Source: CAYTBN01 sp964436045 (lineage in GTDB: Bacteria > Myxococcota_A > UBA796 > UBA9615 > CAYRNR01). From it: DNA of 64,000 nucleotides. Positions 33,928-42,876 of the stretch are shown in pieces (positions within the stretch are counted from its first letter, which is position 1; each line of letters begins with the position of its first letter). Under the pieces are notes generated by a model. The model saw only the letters and a program-made list of their open reading frames with translations, ran no database searches and was not told the DNA's origin. Made by a program: the position numbers and the translations under genes. The stretch is taken from contig CAYTBN010000025.1 in assembly GCA_964436045.1 (NCBI GenBank), positions 28,722 through 92,721 of the forward strand. The letters run 5' to 3'.

Positions 33928-35319
33928 TCAATCGACCGGGGCTGCGGTCCAGGCCGTGTAGCCGAAGCCGGCGCCCATGGCCGCGTTCATTCGCCAGACC
34001 AGGACGCCGTCCTCGGTGACCTCGTCGATCTGACCGGCGGAGGACCAGGTGACCAGGGTGTGGTCGCTGGGCAAGCGGGTGACGTCGCCGAAGCCGATGG
34101 AGAACAGGGGCGGGTCGTCGACGTGGGTCCAGATCTGCTGGGCCGTCATGTTGCCCTCGTCGAGGGCGTACTCGACGGCCCGCGAGCGCATGGCGTCGAC
34201 GGTGCCGTTGTCGAACACCAGGATCGACGAGTCCAGCCGCTGGAACTGGTGCTGGCGCTGGAACAGAGGCAGCACGTTGAGCGCCGCCTCGAACCCGGAG
34301 TCGACCCCGCCGAGCTGCCACAGGATCTCGCCCGTCGGCCGGTCGATGTGGAGGATCGCGTCCAGGTTGCGCAGGGACAGGGTGTAGCTGTCGTCCGCCG
34401 GGTCGTGGTCCAGGGCGTTGGCGTGGGTCCAGCCGGGATCGTCGTCGGCGGTGATGTCCGCGGGGTCGTACTCGATGTGATCCCAGGTCGACCAGCTGCC
34501 CTGCTCGGCGCCGGTCCAGTCCAGCTCGACGATGCGGTCGCCCTCCACCTGTTCGCCGTCCACCTCGCGGACGTCGCTGACGACGGCGGCCACGTTGCCG
34601 CTGGGCAGCTCGACGAAGTCGTGGTGGCATCCCTCCAGCGTGACGGTATCGACCTCGGTGCCGTCCAGCGAGACGCGCACCAGCATGCGCTCCCCGGTGA
34701 CCGCGTCGTCCTCGCCCGTGAGCGCCGAGGCGGACGCCTCGTACAGCACGTGTTCACCATCGGCGGACAGCGTGGCCCGGGGTATGAACGATCGCTCCCA
34801 CTCGTCCCCCGGGGTGTGCCACCAGACGTAGTCGCCGTCGCCGTCGAGGATCACCGCCCACGAGGGGTTGGACAGCAACGACGTCACCAGGAAACCTCCG
34901 GCGGGGGTCCGTCCCGGCGTCCGTTCGACACTCAGGCCCGGCATCCCCGCCGGGGCGGGACCGGTCTCCACGGTCAGGCGGTCGCTGGCGTAGGTGGTCC
35001 CCCCGTCGACCTCCACCGCCCGCAGCCTGTAGCTGGTCGAGGGTTTGAGGCCGAGGAGCGTGGCCCGGCACGATCCGTCGTCCGCGAGGCGGGCGCGGAG
35101 CTGCCGGTCCAGGGTCGGACCCGAGCCGAACTCGATCCGCATCTCGTCGGCCGCCGGGTGCTCCGGATCCCAGGTCACGGAGACCACGGTCGGGATCGCC
35201 TCGCTGACCTCTACTGCCAGCTCCACGTCCAGGGGCGAGGTGCAGCCGGCCAGCGCCAGCAGGCCCAGGGTGGCCAGGATCCCGCCAGGCGATGGCGTTC
35301 GGTGGGCAGGGTTGGCCAA
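33928..35319 (-). CDS. Lipoprotein, arylsulfate sulfotransferase (ASST)-like propeller
   Basis: A 463-residue lipoprotein (LATLGLLALAGC) with an N-terminal fibronectin-III-like domain (TVVSVTWDPEHPAADEMRIEF ... STSYRLRAVEV) and a beta-propeller like the Arylsulfotran_2 family. That propeller shows WAVILDGDGDYVWWH, GCHHDFVELPSGNVAAVV, HANALDHDPADDSYTLSLRNLDAILHID and GEILWQLGG. Classical ASST moves sulfate between phenols through a His intermediate; many relatives are not proven to do so. Start codon TTG with GGAGGACCG upstream. It is divergent from the SRPBCC gene at 35370, sharing a short promoter region. Confidence 0.8.
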   Translation of the reverse strand: MANPAHRTPSPGGILATLGLLALAGCTSPLDVELAVEVSEAIPTVVSVTWDPEHPAADEMRIEFGSGPTLDRQLRARLADDGSCRATLLGLKPSTSYRLRAVEVDGGTTYASDRLTVETGPAPAGMPGLSVERTPGRTPAGGFLVTSLLSNPSWAVILDGDGDYVWWHTPGDEWERSFIPRATLSADGEHVLYEASASALTGEDDAVTGERMLVRVSLDGTEVDTVTLEGCHHDFVELPSGNVAAVVSDVREVDGEQVEGDRIVELDWTGAEQGSWSTWDHIEYDPADITADDDPGWTHANALDHDPADDSYTLSLRNLDAILHIDRPTGEILWQLGGVDSGFEAALNVLPLFQRQHQFQRLDSSILVFDNGTVDAMRSRAVEYALDEGNMTAQQIWTHVDDPPLFSIGFGDVTRLPSDHTLVTWSSAGQIDEVTEDGVLVWRMNAAMGAGFGYTAWTAAPVD

Positions 35320-35342
35320 CGGTCCTCCGGCCCTCTACTATA
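35312..35342. promoter_or_regulatory. Overlapping divergent promoters
   Basis: On the plus strand TTGGCC (35312-35317), an 18-bp spacer and TACTAT (35336-35341) point to the gene at 35370. On the minus strand TATAGT (35342-35337) points to the gene starting at 35319. The two -10 boxes share five bases, so polymerase could serve only one side at a time. Confidence 0.45.
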
Positions 35343-35369
35343 TCGAGCCCACGGAAGGCGGATCGGACT

Positions 35370-35876
35370 GTGCGCAACAAGGTCGTCGTGGCAGTAGCGA
35401 GCATCGCCGTCGCGGGGGTGCTGGGCGCCGCGGTGCTGGCCTTCGCCGTGCCCGAGGACCACGAGATCTCACGCTCGGCCCGCTACTCCTGCTCCGCCGA
35501 CGAGGTCTTCGACGTCATCACCGCCTTCGCCGACCTCGCCAGCTGGCGCCGTGACGTCGAGAGCGTCACCACGGCTCCGGGCGGGCGCTACACCGAGCAC
35601 GGCCTCGACGGCGATCTGGCGTTCCAGGTGCTGGATAGCCGCCGTCCGCGGCGGTTGGAGGCCGAGGTGGTCGGCAGCCAGGACCTGGGCGGCATCTGGA
35701 CCTACGAGCTGTCCACGGATGGCAACGGTACCCGGCTGACCCTGACCGAGCGGGGCACGTTCCACGATCCGATCACCCGCGTGACGTCCCACTACCTGGG
35801 ACGGCGGTTGGGCGTGCTGGACCGCTACCTGATCGATCTCGGCGCCCACCTGGGCGAAGACGTCACGCCCCGCTGA
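35370..35876 (+). CDS. Membrane-anchored or exported SRPBCC domain protein, 168 aa
   Basis: It starts at GTG 35370 with an N-terminal hydrophobic segment (VAVASIAVAGVLGAAVLAFAV). A START-like domain follows: ISRSARYSCSADEVFDVITAFADLASWRRDVESV, then strands (VLDSRRPRRLEAEVVG, GIWTYELS, TRLTLTERGTFHDP) and a final helix. This is the polyketide cyclase / activator-of-Hsp90-like fold that binds hydrophobic ligands. GGAAGGCGG lies about 10 nt upstream. It overlaps the convergent ankyrin gene by 14 bp. Confidence 0.78.
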   Translation: MRNKVVVAVASIAVAGVLGAAVLAFAVPEDHEISRSARYSCSADEVFDVITAFADLASWRRDVESVTTAPGGRYTEHGLDGDLAFQVLDSRRPRRLEAEVVGSQDLGGIWTYELSTDGNGTRLTLTERGTFHDPITRVTSHYLGRRLGVLDRYLIDLGAHLGEDVTPR

Positions 35877-36627
35877 CCCCGCCCGCCGCCTCCAGTGCCT
35901 TCACCGCGTCGAGGCGCTCGTCCTCCTTGGCCAGGTCCAGCGGCGTCTGGCGCTTCCGATCCCGGGCGTTGATGTCGGCTCCCGTGTCGAGCAGCACCTT
36001 GACCGTCCCGACCTCCCCCTCGTGGGCGGCGTGGTGCAGTGGAGTTCGCTGGTCCTCGTCGCGGGCGTCGACCACCGCGCCTCGTTCCAGCAAGAAGCGA
36101 CAGACGTCGGCGTGGCCCTCGCCGGCCGCGTCGTGCAGAGGAGTGCGCTCGTCTTCGTCCTGCGCGTGGACGCTCGCGCCGTGGTCCACCAGCGCTCGGA
36201 CGATGGGCAGGTGACCATGCCCCGCGGCTTCGTGGAGCGGGGTCTCCCGTTCGTCGTTGGCCGCGCCGGGGATCGCTCCTCGGGCGAGCAGCGCCACCGC
36301 GATGTCGAGGTGCCCCTCCTCCGCCGCCTCGTGCAGCGGCGTGTCCAGGTCCTCGTCGGCGACGTTGGGCCGGGCGCCCAGGTCCAGCAGGAGGATCGCC
36401 GCGGCCAGGTGCCCCTCGTCCACCGCCTTGAACAGGGCGGTCTCGCCCTCGTCGTCGGCGATATCGACGTACAGGCCCTGCATCAGCAGATCGCGGACCT
36501 TGTCCGTGTCGCCGCTCTCGGCCGCCTCGAGCAGCTGCTTCTCCAGCTCACTGGGCTCCCGGGCGTGCGAGGCGACGGAGATCGTCAGGGTGATGGCCAG
36601 CAGCGCGGTCCCGAGGTGGAGTCTCAT
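35863..36627 (-). CDS. Secreted ankyrin repeat protein, 254 aa
   Basis: A signal peptide (LGTALLAITLTISVASHA) is followed by about seven ankyrin repeats of 33 residues from residue 28 to the end. Repeat hallmarks are ETALFKAVDEGHLAAAILLL, DTPLHEAAEEGHLDIAVALL, ETPLHEAAGHGHLPIVRALV, RTPLHDAAGEGHADVCRFLL and RTPLHHAAHEGEVGTVKVLL. Such proteins bind partner proteins, here in the periplasm. The repeats are very alike, which suggests recent internal expansion. The start is supported by GGGAGGACACC before the ATG. Confidence 0.9.
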   Translation of the reverse strand: MRLHLGTALLAITLTISVASHAREPSELEKQLLEAAESGDTDKVRDLLMQGLYVDIADDEGETALFKAVDEGHLAAAILLLDLGARPNVADEDLDTPLHEAAEEGHLDIAVALLARGAIPGAANDERETPLHEAAGHGHLPIVRALVDHGASVHAQDEDERTPLHDAAGEGHADVCRFLLERGAVVDARDEDQRTPLHHAAHEGEVGTVKVLLDTGADINARDRKRQTPLDLAKEDERLDAVKALEAAGGVSGA

Positions 36628-36729
36628 GGTGTCCTCCCGGGGAGATCATGCAGTCCCGCTGCGCCCGGCGCCAGTCGGGAACCTGCACCGGGCCCGCGCC
36701 CGGCTGGCGATCCGCCTGGGAGGCGAGCC

Positions 36730-37216
36730 ATGAGCCGAGACGATCTGTACGAGGAGCTCTCCCGCCAGCCCCGACGAACTCCTCGCCGAGATCGAGCGCA
36801 TCAAGGCCGAGAACGACGGCCTGCGCCTCCAGTCGACCGTGGCCCGGGGCGTGGTCGATCACTACGAGGGTGTGCCCCAGCCCTGGACCGACGCGGTGCC
36901 TGCGCCCTTCCGCCCGGACGCCTTCCCCGACCTGATGCGGGAGGCCGTGGGGGAGATGGACGACGCCGAGCTGCTGGATGTGGACTGCGAGGAGTACCCC
37001 TGCGTGGCGTTGATCCGCACCACGACCGATCAGAGCGACTGGGCCCGGGCGGTCGAGGACGGGCTGCCCGAGACCTCGCAGCTGGGCTACGACGGCGAGG
37101 TGGGGCTGTCGATGTGGGCCCACGGCACGCGGGGTGACGAAGGGGAAGTGAGGCTGGTGGGCGTGGGAGTCGTCGGGGTCGGTGATGGACGGGTCACCCG
37201 CGTCGATCAGGGGTGA
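36730..37216 (+). pseudogene. Frameshifted gene for a coiled-coil protein, 3' end lost
   Basis: ATG 36730 has GGAGGCGAGCC upstream and codes MSRDDLYEELSRQP. At a run of four C (36769-36772) the frame must change by one base to continue as DELLAEIERIKAENDGLRLQ, an amphipathic coiled-coil start. The later sequence (FPDLMREAVGEMDDAELLDVDCEEYPCVALIRTT) looks like a genuine domain with a Cys pair. From about 37150 the frame reads the antisense of a beta-helix gene remnant, giving the poor tail RLVGVGVVGVGDGRVTRVDQG, so the true C-terminus is missing. The gene is probably inactive, unless the C-run is a sequencing error. Confidence 0.65.
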
Positions 37217-37336
37217 GTCGATGCCCAGGTGCAGGTCCCAGTCGACCGGTTCGCCGGCCAGGGACGGGAACGCGGGATCATCCTCGATGTTGCCCGAGCC
37301 GCCGATGGGGTCGGGGTACCCGGATCCTCCGTCATC
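37150..37336 (-). pseudogene. Remnant of a right-handed beta-helix protein C-terminus
   Basis: In one minus-strand frame this stretch reads GGSGNIEDDPAFPSLAG, DWDLHLGIDSPLIDAGDPS and ITDPDDS. This is the typical ending of secreted parallel beta-helix proteins (a 'DPxF...YHLxxxSPxIDAGDP...DPDGS' pattern). Similarity stops sharply on both sides. It has no start and no upstream body, and overlaps the ends of the two flanking genes in other frames. It is best read as a small scar left by deletion or recombination. Confidence 0.6.
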
Positions 37337-38013
37337 AGCTGGCCAAGGAGATGAGCCATGACCAGCGCCAGGTAGAGGTACCCGGCCATGAAGGCGAGCA
37401 TGGTCAGCAGGGAGCCGATGATGGGGATGAACGACAGGAACATCGCCACCATCGGCAATACCGTGGCCATGGCGAGGCGGCCGACGAAGTGGGCGCCCCA
37501 GGTGGTCAGGTAGTTACTGACGTTGCGGCGGATCAGGGCGGTCATCTCGCTGAATGCGAAGCAGGATCCGAAGGTGCCCCAGCGGGCGTACTGCACGGCG
37601 ATCGCCGGCGACCAGAAGCTGAGCGCGAAGCCGTAGATCCAGTTGAACACGCCGCCCAGGACGACGACCGCCAGTCCGGTCAGGATTCCGGCCACGCCCG
37701 AGCCGGCCGCCGCGATCGCCACCCCGACCAGGAACGCCAGTCCGATGGTCGCCAAAGCGACCACCATCATCGGCAGGCTGTACAACAGGTGGGCCAGCGT
37801 CAGCAGCGCGCCGTCCTTGAACAGGGTGCCGAGGTCGTTCCAGTCGGGCATCGGCCGGGGGTCGCCGGCCGCCACCGCCCGCTCGATCTGTACGCCCCAG
37901 CCGATCACCGAGAAGTTGAGGATCGGCACCATGTAGATCAGGCAGCCGATGCCCAGCTTCTCCTTCCAGCGTTCGTCCTCGAAGGCGTATTTGAGGGGCC
38001 GGGTCAGATCCAT
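37207..38013 (-). CDS. DUF4013 membrane protein with an altered C-terminus
   Basis: A 268-residue open frame. Residues 1 to about 226 match the DUF4013 pattern: a soluble start (LTRPLKYAFEDERWKEKLGIGCLI) and then four to five membrane helices, with PMPDWNDLGTLFKDGALLTLAHLLYSLP and VMAHLLGQLM near the end. The last 40 residues (TEDPGTPTPS... to TWASTHP) are the out-of-phase reading of the beta-helix remnant at 37150-37336 and are unlikely to be native. The function of DUF4013 proteins is unknown. The membrane domain may still be intact. Confidence 0.75.
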   Translation of the reverse strand: MDLTRPLKYAFEDERWKEKLGIGCLIYMVPILNFSVIGWGVQIERAVAAGDPRPMPDWNDLGTLFKDGALLTLAHLLYSLPMMVVALATIGLAFLVGVAIAAAGSGVAGILTGLAVVVLGGVFNWIYGFALSFWSPAIAVQYARWGTFGSCFAFSEMTALIRRNVSNYLTTWGAHFVGRLAMATVLPMVAMFLSFIPIIGSLLTMLAFMAGYLYLALVMAHLLGQLMTEDPGTPTPSAARATSRMIPRSRPWPANRSTGTCTWASTHP

Positions 38014-38117
38014 CGCCGCTCACTCCGCAGGCCTACATAACACACCTGGCAACCGGAGCTTCCCCACCCGCCGCGCGTTCTGGCACTCCTGGTATCCTGC
38101 CCGCTGCGGAGGGAGCG

Positions 38118-39617
38118 ATGAACTCGGAGAATCTCGGCGTCCTGGTCACCTTTGTCTTCTACCTGGTGCTGCTGATCGTCATCGGCCGGATGGGAGAGAA
38201 GAAGCACTCGGGCTCCTACAAGGACTTCGTGTCGGCGGACAAGTCGCTGGGGGGGCTGGTCACCGCCATCTCGTCGGCCTCGTCTTCCGAGAGCGTGTGG
38301 GTGATGCTCGGCCTGTCGGGGCTGGGCTACTGGAAGGGGGCCGCCGCCCTGTGGGCAGCCGCCGGCTGCGTGGCCGGCTTCGTGTTCAACGCCCTGTTCG
38401 TGGTGCGGCAGCTGCGCCGGGAGTCGGAGCGGCTGGGGACCGTGACGGTGTCGGACTACGTGGCGGCGCGGGTGGGGGACCACAAGGGCCTGCTGCGGCT
38501 GATCTCGGCGGTGGTCATCACCTTCTTCATGCTGACCTACGTCGTTGCCCAATTCAACGGCGCTGGCGACCTGTTCCAGGGTATGGAGCTGCTGGGCCCC
38601 GAAACCCCCTACTGGCTGGGGGTGGTGGTCGGCGCCTTCATCATCGGGCTGTACATCGTGCTGGGGGGCTACGCGGCGGTCTGCTGGACCGACACCGTGC
38701 AGGGTGTGCTGATGTTCGTCGTGATGCTCGGGCTGCCGATCCTGGCCGTGGTCAAGGCCGGCGGCCCCGGCGGTATCGCGGAGGCACTGGGGCCCACCGG
38801 GCTGCTGTCGATCACGGGTCCCGAGGGGTTTGGCTGGGCGGCGATGGGCTTCATCGTCGGCTGGTTCGGCATCGCCCTGGGGTATCCCGGGATGCCCCAC
38901 ATGATCGTGCGCTACATGACCGTGCGCGACGACACCGAGGCCCGCAAGGCCGCGTGGATCTCGATAGTCTGGGCCGCGGTGGTGCTGTTCGGCTCGACCA
39001 CCCTGGGGATCGCGGTCCACGCGCTGGCACCGGAGCTGGCCGCGACCCAGAAGGAAGCCGAGCAGATGGTGATCCCCTACTTCTGCCGGCTGGCGTTGCC
39101 GCCCTTGCTCACCGGCGTCGTGCTGTCGGCGGTCACCGCGGCGATCATGTCCACCGCCGACAGCCAGCTGATGTATGCCGCCACCTCGTTGATCAACGAC
39201 CTGTGGCTCAAGCGGCGCGGCGCCCAGCCGGTGCCCGCGGCGGTGCTGGTTCGCTGGACCCGGGTCGTGCTGGTCCTGATGACGATCATCGCGGCGGGCG
39301 TGGCGCTGATGAAGGTGCGGTTGATCTTCACCTTCGTGCTGTTCGCCTGGGGAGCACTGGGAGCGGCCTTCAGCCCCATCATCCTGCTCGGCCTGTACTG
39401 GCCGCGCCTCAACCGCTGGGGCGCGCTGGCGTCCCTGATCTACGGCCCGGTGGTGGTGATCATCTGGCACCTGCACCCTGTGCTGGACGGGATGATCTAC
39501 GCGCTGATCCCGGCGTTCGCGGTCAGCTTCTTCGGTGCGATCCTGATGAGTTTGCTGACGGGTGGCACCGAGGGCGCCTCACCGCCTCCCGGGCAGCCCG
39601 TCAGTCGATCTGGATGA
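38118..39617 (+). CDS. Sodium:solute symporter (SSS family)
   Basis: A 499-residue transporter with about 13 membrane helices. It shows SSSESVWVMLGLSGLGYWKGAAALW, the SVS-like core, the GGYAAVCWTDTVQGVLMFVVML helix and AAIMSTADSQLMYAATSLIND, which carries sodium-site Ser/Thr residues. The layout is closest to the proline/pantothenate (PutP/PanF) branch. It imports a small solute with Na+; the substrate is not decided by sequence. TATCCT (38093-38098) is a likely -10 and GGAGGGA precedes the ATG. Its end overlaps the convergent gene by 17 bp. Confidence 0.88.
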   Translation: MNSENLGVLVTFVFYLVLLIVIGRMGEKKHSGSYKDFVSADKSLGGLVTAISSASSSESVWVMLGLSGLGYWKGAAALWAAAGCVAGFVFNALFVVRQLRRESERLGTVTVSDYVAARVGDHKGLLRLISAVVITFFMLTYVVAQFNGAGDLFQGMELLGPETPYWLGVVVGAFIIGLYIVLGGYAAVCWTDTVQGVLMFVVMLGLPILAVVKAGGPGGIAEALGPTGLLSITGPEGFGWAAMGFIVGWFGIALGYPGMPHMIVRYMTVRDDTEARKAAWISIVWAAVVLFGSTTLGIAVHALAPELAATQKEAEQMVIPYFCRLALPPLLTGVVLSAVTAAIMSTADSQLMYAATSLINDLWLKRRGAQPVPAAVLVRWTRVVLVLMTIIAAGVALMKVRLIFTFVLFAWGALGAAFSPIILLGLYWPRLNRWGALASLIYGPVVVIIWHLHPVLDGMIYALIPAFAVSFFGAILMSLLTGGTEGASPPPGQPVSRSG

Positions 39618-41154
39618 CGGTCACCCCCCCGACGTCGATGGGGATCCACGCCGAACCGCGACCGAGGATCCACGACCGCAGTCCCTCCGTCTTCGCCGGC
39701 GGCAGTGCGGGATCGACGTGCGCGAGGATCAGGTGGACCCGGCGGCCGGCCTCGAGCCAGTGGACGAGGGCCTCGCGGAGGGTGGCCTCTGGCGCCCCGC
39801 CGCGCAGGGATGTGTCGTTGACGAACGAGACGGTCGTGTCTCCTCGTCGATGGGTGTATCCGGGGTAGGGGTCGTCGTCGGCGAAGGGGCCCAGTTCGCC
39901 CGGCGGGAACGCAGCGAACAGCGGATCCCAGCGGTGAGGCTGGTCGTTGATGAACCAGGGATCCCACAGGTAGACCACGGCGTCGCCCGATGCGACCCGG
40001 GTCTGCGTGTAGTCCCGCAGGTCGGCGGCTGTGCCCGGCTCCAGCTCCCGGTGACCCTCGCCGTCGGACCAGCTCACGGCGGTGCCCGGGCCGGCGGCCG
40101 TGGGGTGGATCGCCCGCAGGCCGGCCGGGACCAGCCAGGGGAGCAGCACCACCAGCAGGACCAGTCGCGACCAGCGGATCCGCCACGCCTCGACCCCCAC
40201 GGCGATCAGGGCGAAGGCGATCCACGACGGCAGGATCCAGTAGGGGGTCTGGAAGATCCGCACCGCGCCACCCAGGAAGCCCGCGTAGTTCTGGGCGATC
40301 AGCAGCAGCAGGATCCCGCCCAGCAGCAGCCCCAGCGGCCGGCGGCGGGGGCGCCGCAGGGTGCCGGCGACGGCCAGCAGCAGCGCCAGGCCGATGGCGG
40401 CCAGCGCCCGGGGTGGGCCGAAGCGGTCGACCCAGGCCAACCAGCTCTCTTTGACCAGCTGGCTTCCCCGCTCCGCGGGCGCCGAGTAGGTCTCGGGATC
40501 CCCGGGCAGGGACAGCGCCGACACGAAGATCGGCGCCGCGACGGCGACGCCGGCTCCGACGGCGAGTGCTACCCACCAGCGGCGCGTGATCAAGGCCGCG
40601 CCGCCGAGCAGGGCGATGGGCAACGCCGCGAAGAAGTGCCCGTGGAGGGCGGCGGCGACCGCGGCGCCCAGGGCCAGCAGACGCCAGCGGGTGGGGTGGT
40701 TCCAGGCGCTCCAGGCGGCCACGAGCACCGCCGCGCCGAACAGCTGGAACAGGGGGTAGTTGTTGAGCTCCAGACCGTAATGCGCCTGGTAGGGGCTGAC
40801 CGCCATCAGCCCGGCGAACAGCAATCCGGTCACGGGGGACACGGCCTGCCGCAACCAGATCGCACCGATGGCGATGGATCCGGCCGATGCCAGTATGGGG
40901 ATCCAGAACAGCGCCCGCAGTGAGAGACCGGCCTCGAGCATCAGCGCGAACAGCAGGGCGTACTGGCCCGGGTGCAACCGCACCAGCCGGGCCCAGGGTA
41001 GTTCGCCCTGTCCCAGCTCGAGCCAGTGGCCGTGGGTATAGGCCACGTAGTCCACGGCCCAGTAGGACCAGGCCACGGGCAGCCGTGCCCAGCGGATCAG
41101 CAGCGCCGCTACCAGCAACACGCCAAGGGCCGGCCAGAAGGGCAGCGGCCTCAC
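39601..41154 (-). CDS. GT-C-like membrane glycosyltransferase (ArnT/GT39 type)
   Basis: A 517-residue protein with about ten hydrophobic helices and a periplasmic C-terminal domain. The first outer loop has WAVDYVAYTHGHWLELGQGELPW, where the Asp is in the place of the GT-C catalytic acid. GLELNNYPLFQLFGAAVLV and HGHFFAALPIALL follow. The C-terminal domain contains VASGDAVVYLWDPWFINDQPHRWDP. Such enzymes transfer sugars from polyprenyl-phosphate donors outside the inner membrane. The start GTG overlaps the stop of the preceding GT-C gene (GTGA). Confidence 0.75.
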   Translation of the reverse strand: MRPLPFWPALGVLLVAALLIRWARLPVAWSYWAVDYVAYTHGHWLELGQGELPWARLVRLHPGQYALLFALMLEAGLSLRALFWIPILASAGSIAIGAIWLRQAVSPVTGLLFAGLMAVSPYQAHYGLELNNYPLFQLFGAAVLVAAWSAWNHPTRWRLLALGAAVAAALHGHFFAALPIALLGGAALITRRWWVALAVGAGVAVAAPIFVSALSLPGDPETYSAPAERGSQLVKESWLAWVDRFGPPRALAAIGLALLLAVAGTLRRPRRRPLGLLLGGILLLLIAQNYAGFLGGAVRIFQTPYWILPSWIAFALIAVGVEAWRIRWSRLVLLVVLLPWLVPAGLRAIHPTAAGPGTAVSWSDGEGHRELEPGTAADLRDYTQTRVASGDAVVYLWDPWFINDQPHRWDPLFAAFPPGELGPFADDDPYPGYTHRRGDTTVSFVNDTSLRGGAPEATLREALVHWLEAGRRVHLILAHVDPALPPAKTEGLRSWILGRGSAWIPIDVGGVTVIQID

Positions 41155-42827
41155 GGGTCCCCCCCCAGCCGGTACACGTACATCCGCTGGCCCGTACCCT
41201 GCTCCCAGTCCGCCAGCAGGGTGGCGCGCCCGCGCATCTGCTCCAGCGCAGCGATCAGCTCGGGATCGCCGTTCCAGGGCGGCACGAACTCCTCGTGGGT
41301 CCGGGCGACGTGATGCTCCGTGGGCCAGCTGGCGTCCGGATCGGAGGTGACGAACAGGAAGTAGTCGGTCTCGGACTCCTTCTCCCGCACGACCCGCGGG
41401 AAGAGCAGCACTCCGTCCACCTGGAAGGTGTCCAGCCCGAGGCGGGCCATCGGCACCATGTAGCCCTCGTAGAACTCGCCCAGATCACCGAACACCGCCA
41501 GCCGGTCCGCGTCCGGATCGAAGCCGTCGTCCCGGATCGCGGCCAGCGCCTCGTCCCAGTGCAGGTCGTGGCGCTTGGGGGGGCGCGCCTGGGGGAAGCG
41601 GTAGCCGATCCAGGATTCGGGTACCGGGCTGCCGCCCATCAACCAGGCCACCGGGCCCCGCTCCGGGGGCTCGGGCTGGGCGAATGACAGGGCTGACCAT
41701 TGCAGCAGCGCGAGCGCCAGCACGACCCCCACGGCGCCGGCCCGCAGTCCGGCCGGCTGCAGCCGGAGCAACCAGCGCGCGGTCAGCAGGGCAGCGGGTG
41801 GCAGCAGGGGTAGCGTGTAGTAGGGCTGCTTCTTGCCCAGCAGGGTGAAGATCGCGAGTCCCCCGAGGAGCCAGATCAGCACCAGCCGGCCCCGCGCCTC
41901 GCCGGGCTCCCTGGCCCGCATCAGGGCCGCCGCCACACCCGCCACCGCGGCCAGCGCGAGGACGGTGCCCATCTGCATGTCGAACCACGCCAGCAGGTAG
42001 TACAGCCAGTAGGCCAGCGACAGCGGGGAACGCTGCTCGGTGTGGGTCCCCTGGGCGTCGATCTCGCCGGCCAGCTGGCCGGTCAGCTCGCCCGCGTGGA
42101 GCGTCAGGAAGTTCACGTAATAGTACGCGCAAGCCGCGGCGATCAGGGCGACCACCAGCGCCGCTCGCCACACAACCCCGTTGCGCCCCACCGGTCCCGG
42201 CCGCCACAGCCCCGCCCCCACCACGGTCAACGCTGGCGCCAGCACCAGCGGCGCCATCGACACCCGATCCGCCAGCAATCCGGCCGCCACGGCGACGGCG
42301 AACGCCACCGCCGGCCCCGTGCGGGACAGGTTTCGCGACGCGTCCAGAGCCCAGATCGCCGCCGCCCCCAGGGCCGCCAGCGCCAGGTTGGGTTCGTGGT
42401 GTCGCAGGTTGCCGAAGATCGACGGGTAGAGGCAGACCAGGGCCGCGGCCAACACGCCGACCCACGGGCTGCCCGTGCGGCGACCGAGGGCGTACACCGA
42501 GGCGACCAGCAGGCCCAGCCACAGCAGGTTGGATGCCGCCAGCGCGTTGGCCGAGCGGGCCCCCAGCGCCAGGGTCGCCGCTCCGACCACCGAGAGCAGC
42601 GGCGGGTAGTAGTCCTGCCACAGCAGCTCGCCCAGTCCGCTACCCCCCAGGTCGCGGGCGCGGAAGAACAACTCGACGGCACGTTGCAGGTGGATGAACT
42701 CGTTCTGGAGCCCGTCGGGCAGGCTGTTGGCCCGCAACCAGAACAGCGTCGCGACGGCGTGGAAGACGAAGATCCCCGCGAGGGCGATGCCCGGGGCCAG
42801 CTGCGAGTCGGCGCGATGACGGCTCAC
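41151..42827 (-). CDS. GT-C-like membrane glycosyltransferase (PMT/ArnT type)
   Basis: A 558-residue protein with many membrane helices. The first loop contains LPDGLQNEFIHLQRAVELFF; LLWQDYYPPLLSVVGAATLALGARSANALAASNLLW follows, with the 'DYPPL' element typical of the ArnT/PMT superfamily. GLLADRVSMAPLVLAPAL and LGKKQPYYTLPLLPPAALLTARWL (the conserved 'K..Y.LP..P') agree. The soluble end has AVFGDLGEFYEGYMV. It is coupled by GTGA overlap with the next gene; together they may build one surface glycan or modify lipids. GTG start. Confidence 0.8.
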   Translation of the reverse strand: MSRHRADSQLAPGIALAGIFVFHAVATLFWLRANSLPDGLQNEFIHLQRAVELFFRARDLGGSGLGELLWQDYYPPLLSVVGAATLALGARSANALAASNLLWLGLLVASVYALGRRTGSPWVGVLAAALVCLYPSIFGNLRHHEPNLALAALGAAAIWALDASRNLSRTGPAVAFAVAVAAGLLADRVSMAPLVLAPALTVVGAGLWRPGPVGRNGVVWRAALVVALIAAACAYYYVNFLTLHAGELTGQLAGEIDAQGTHTEQRSPLSLAYWLYYLLAWFDMQMGTVLALAAVAGVAAALMRAREPGEARGRLVLIWLLGGLAIFTLLGKKQPYYTLPLLPPAALLTARWLLRLQPAGLRAGAVGVVLALALLQWSALSFAQPEPPERGPVAWLMGGSPVPESWIGYRFPQARPPKRHDLHWDEALAAIRDDGFDPDADRLAVFGDLGEFYEGYMVPMARLGLDTFQVDGVLLFPRVVREKESETDYFLFVTSDPDASWPTEHHVARTHEEFVPPWNGDPELIAALEQMRGRATLLADWEQGTGQRMYVYRLGGDP

Positions 42828-42876
42828 TGTCGCGCCCTCCCTGCCCTGCGCCCGTCCATGGATCTCCCCCGCGCTC

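Noticed and set aside
23514..39617. Tail-to-tail overlaps of 14, 14 and 17 bp between convergent genes as an antisense control system
   Set aside because: Short stop-codon overlaps are expected where GC-rich genes are packed tightly; the sequences share nothing else.
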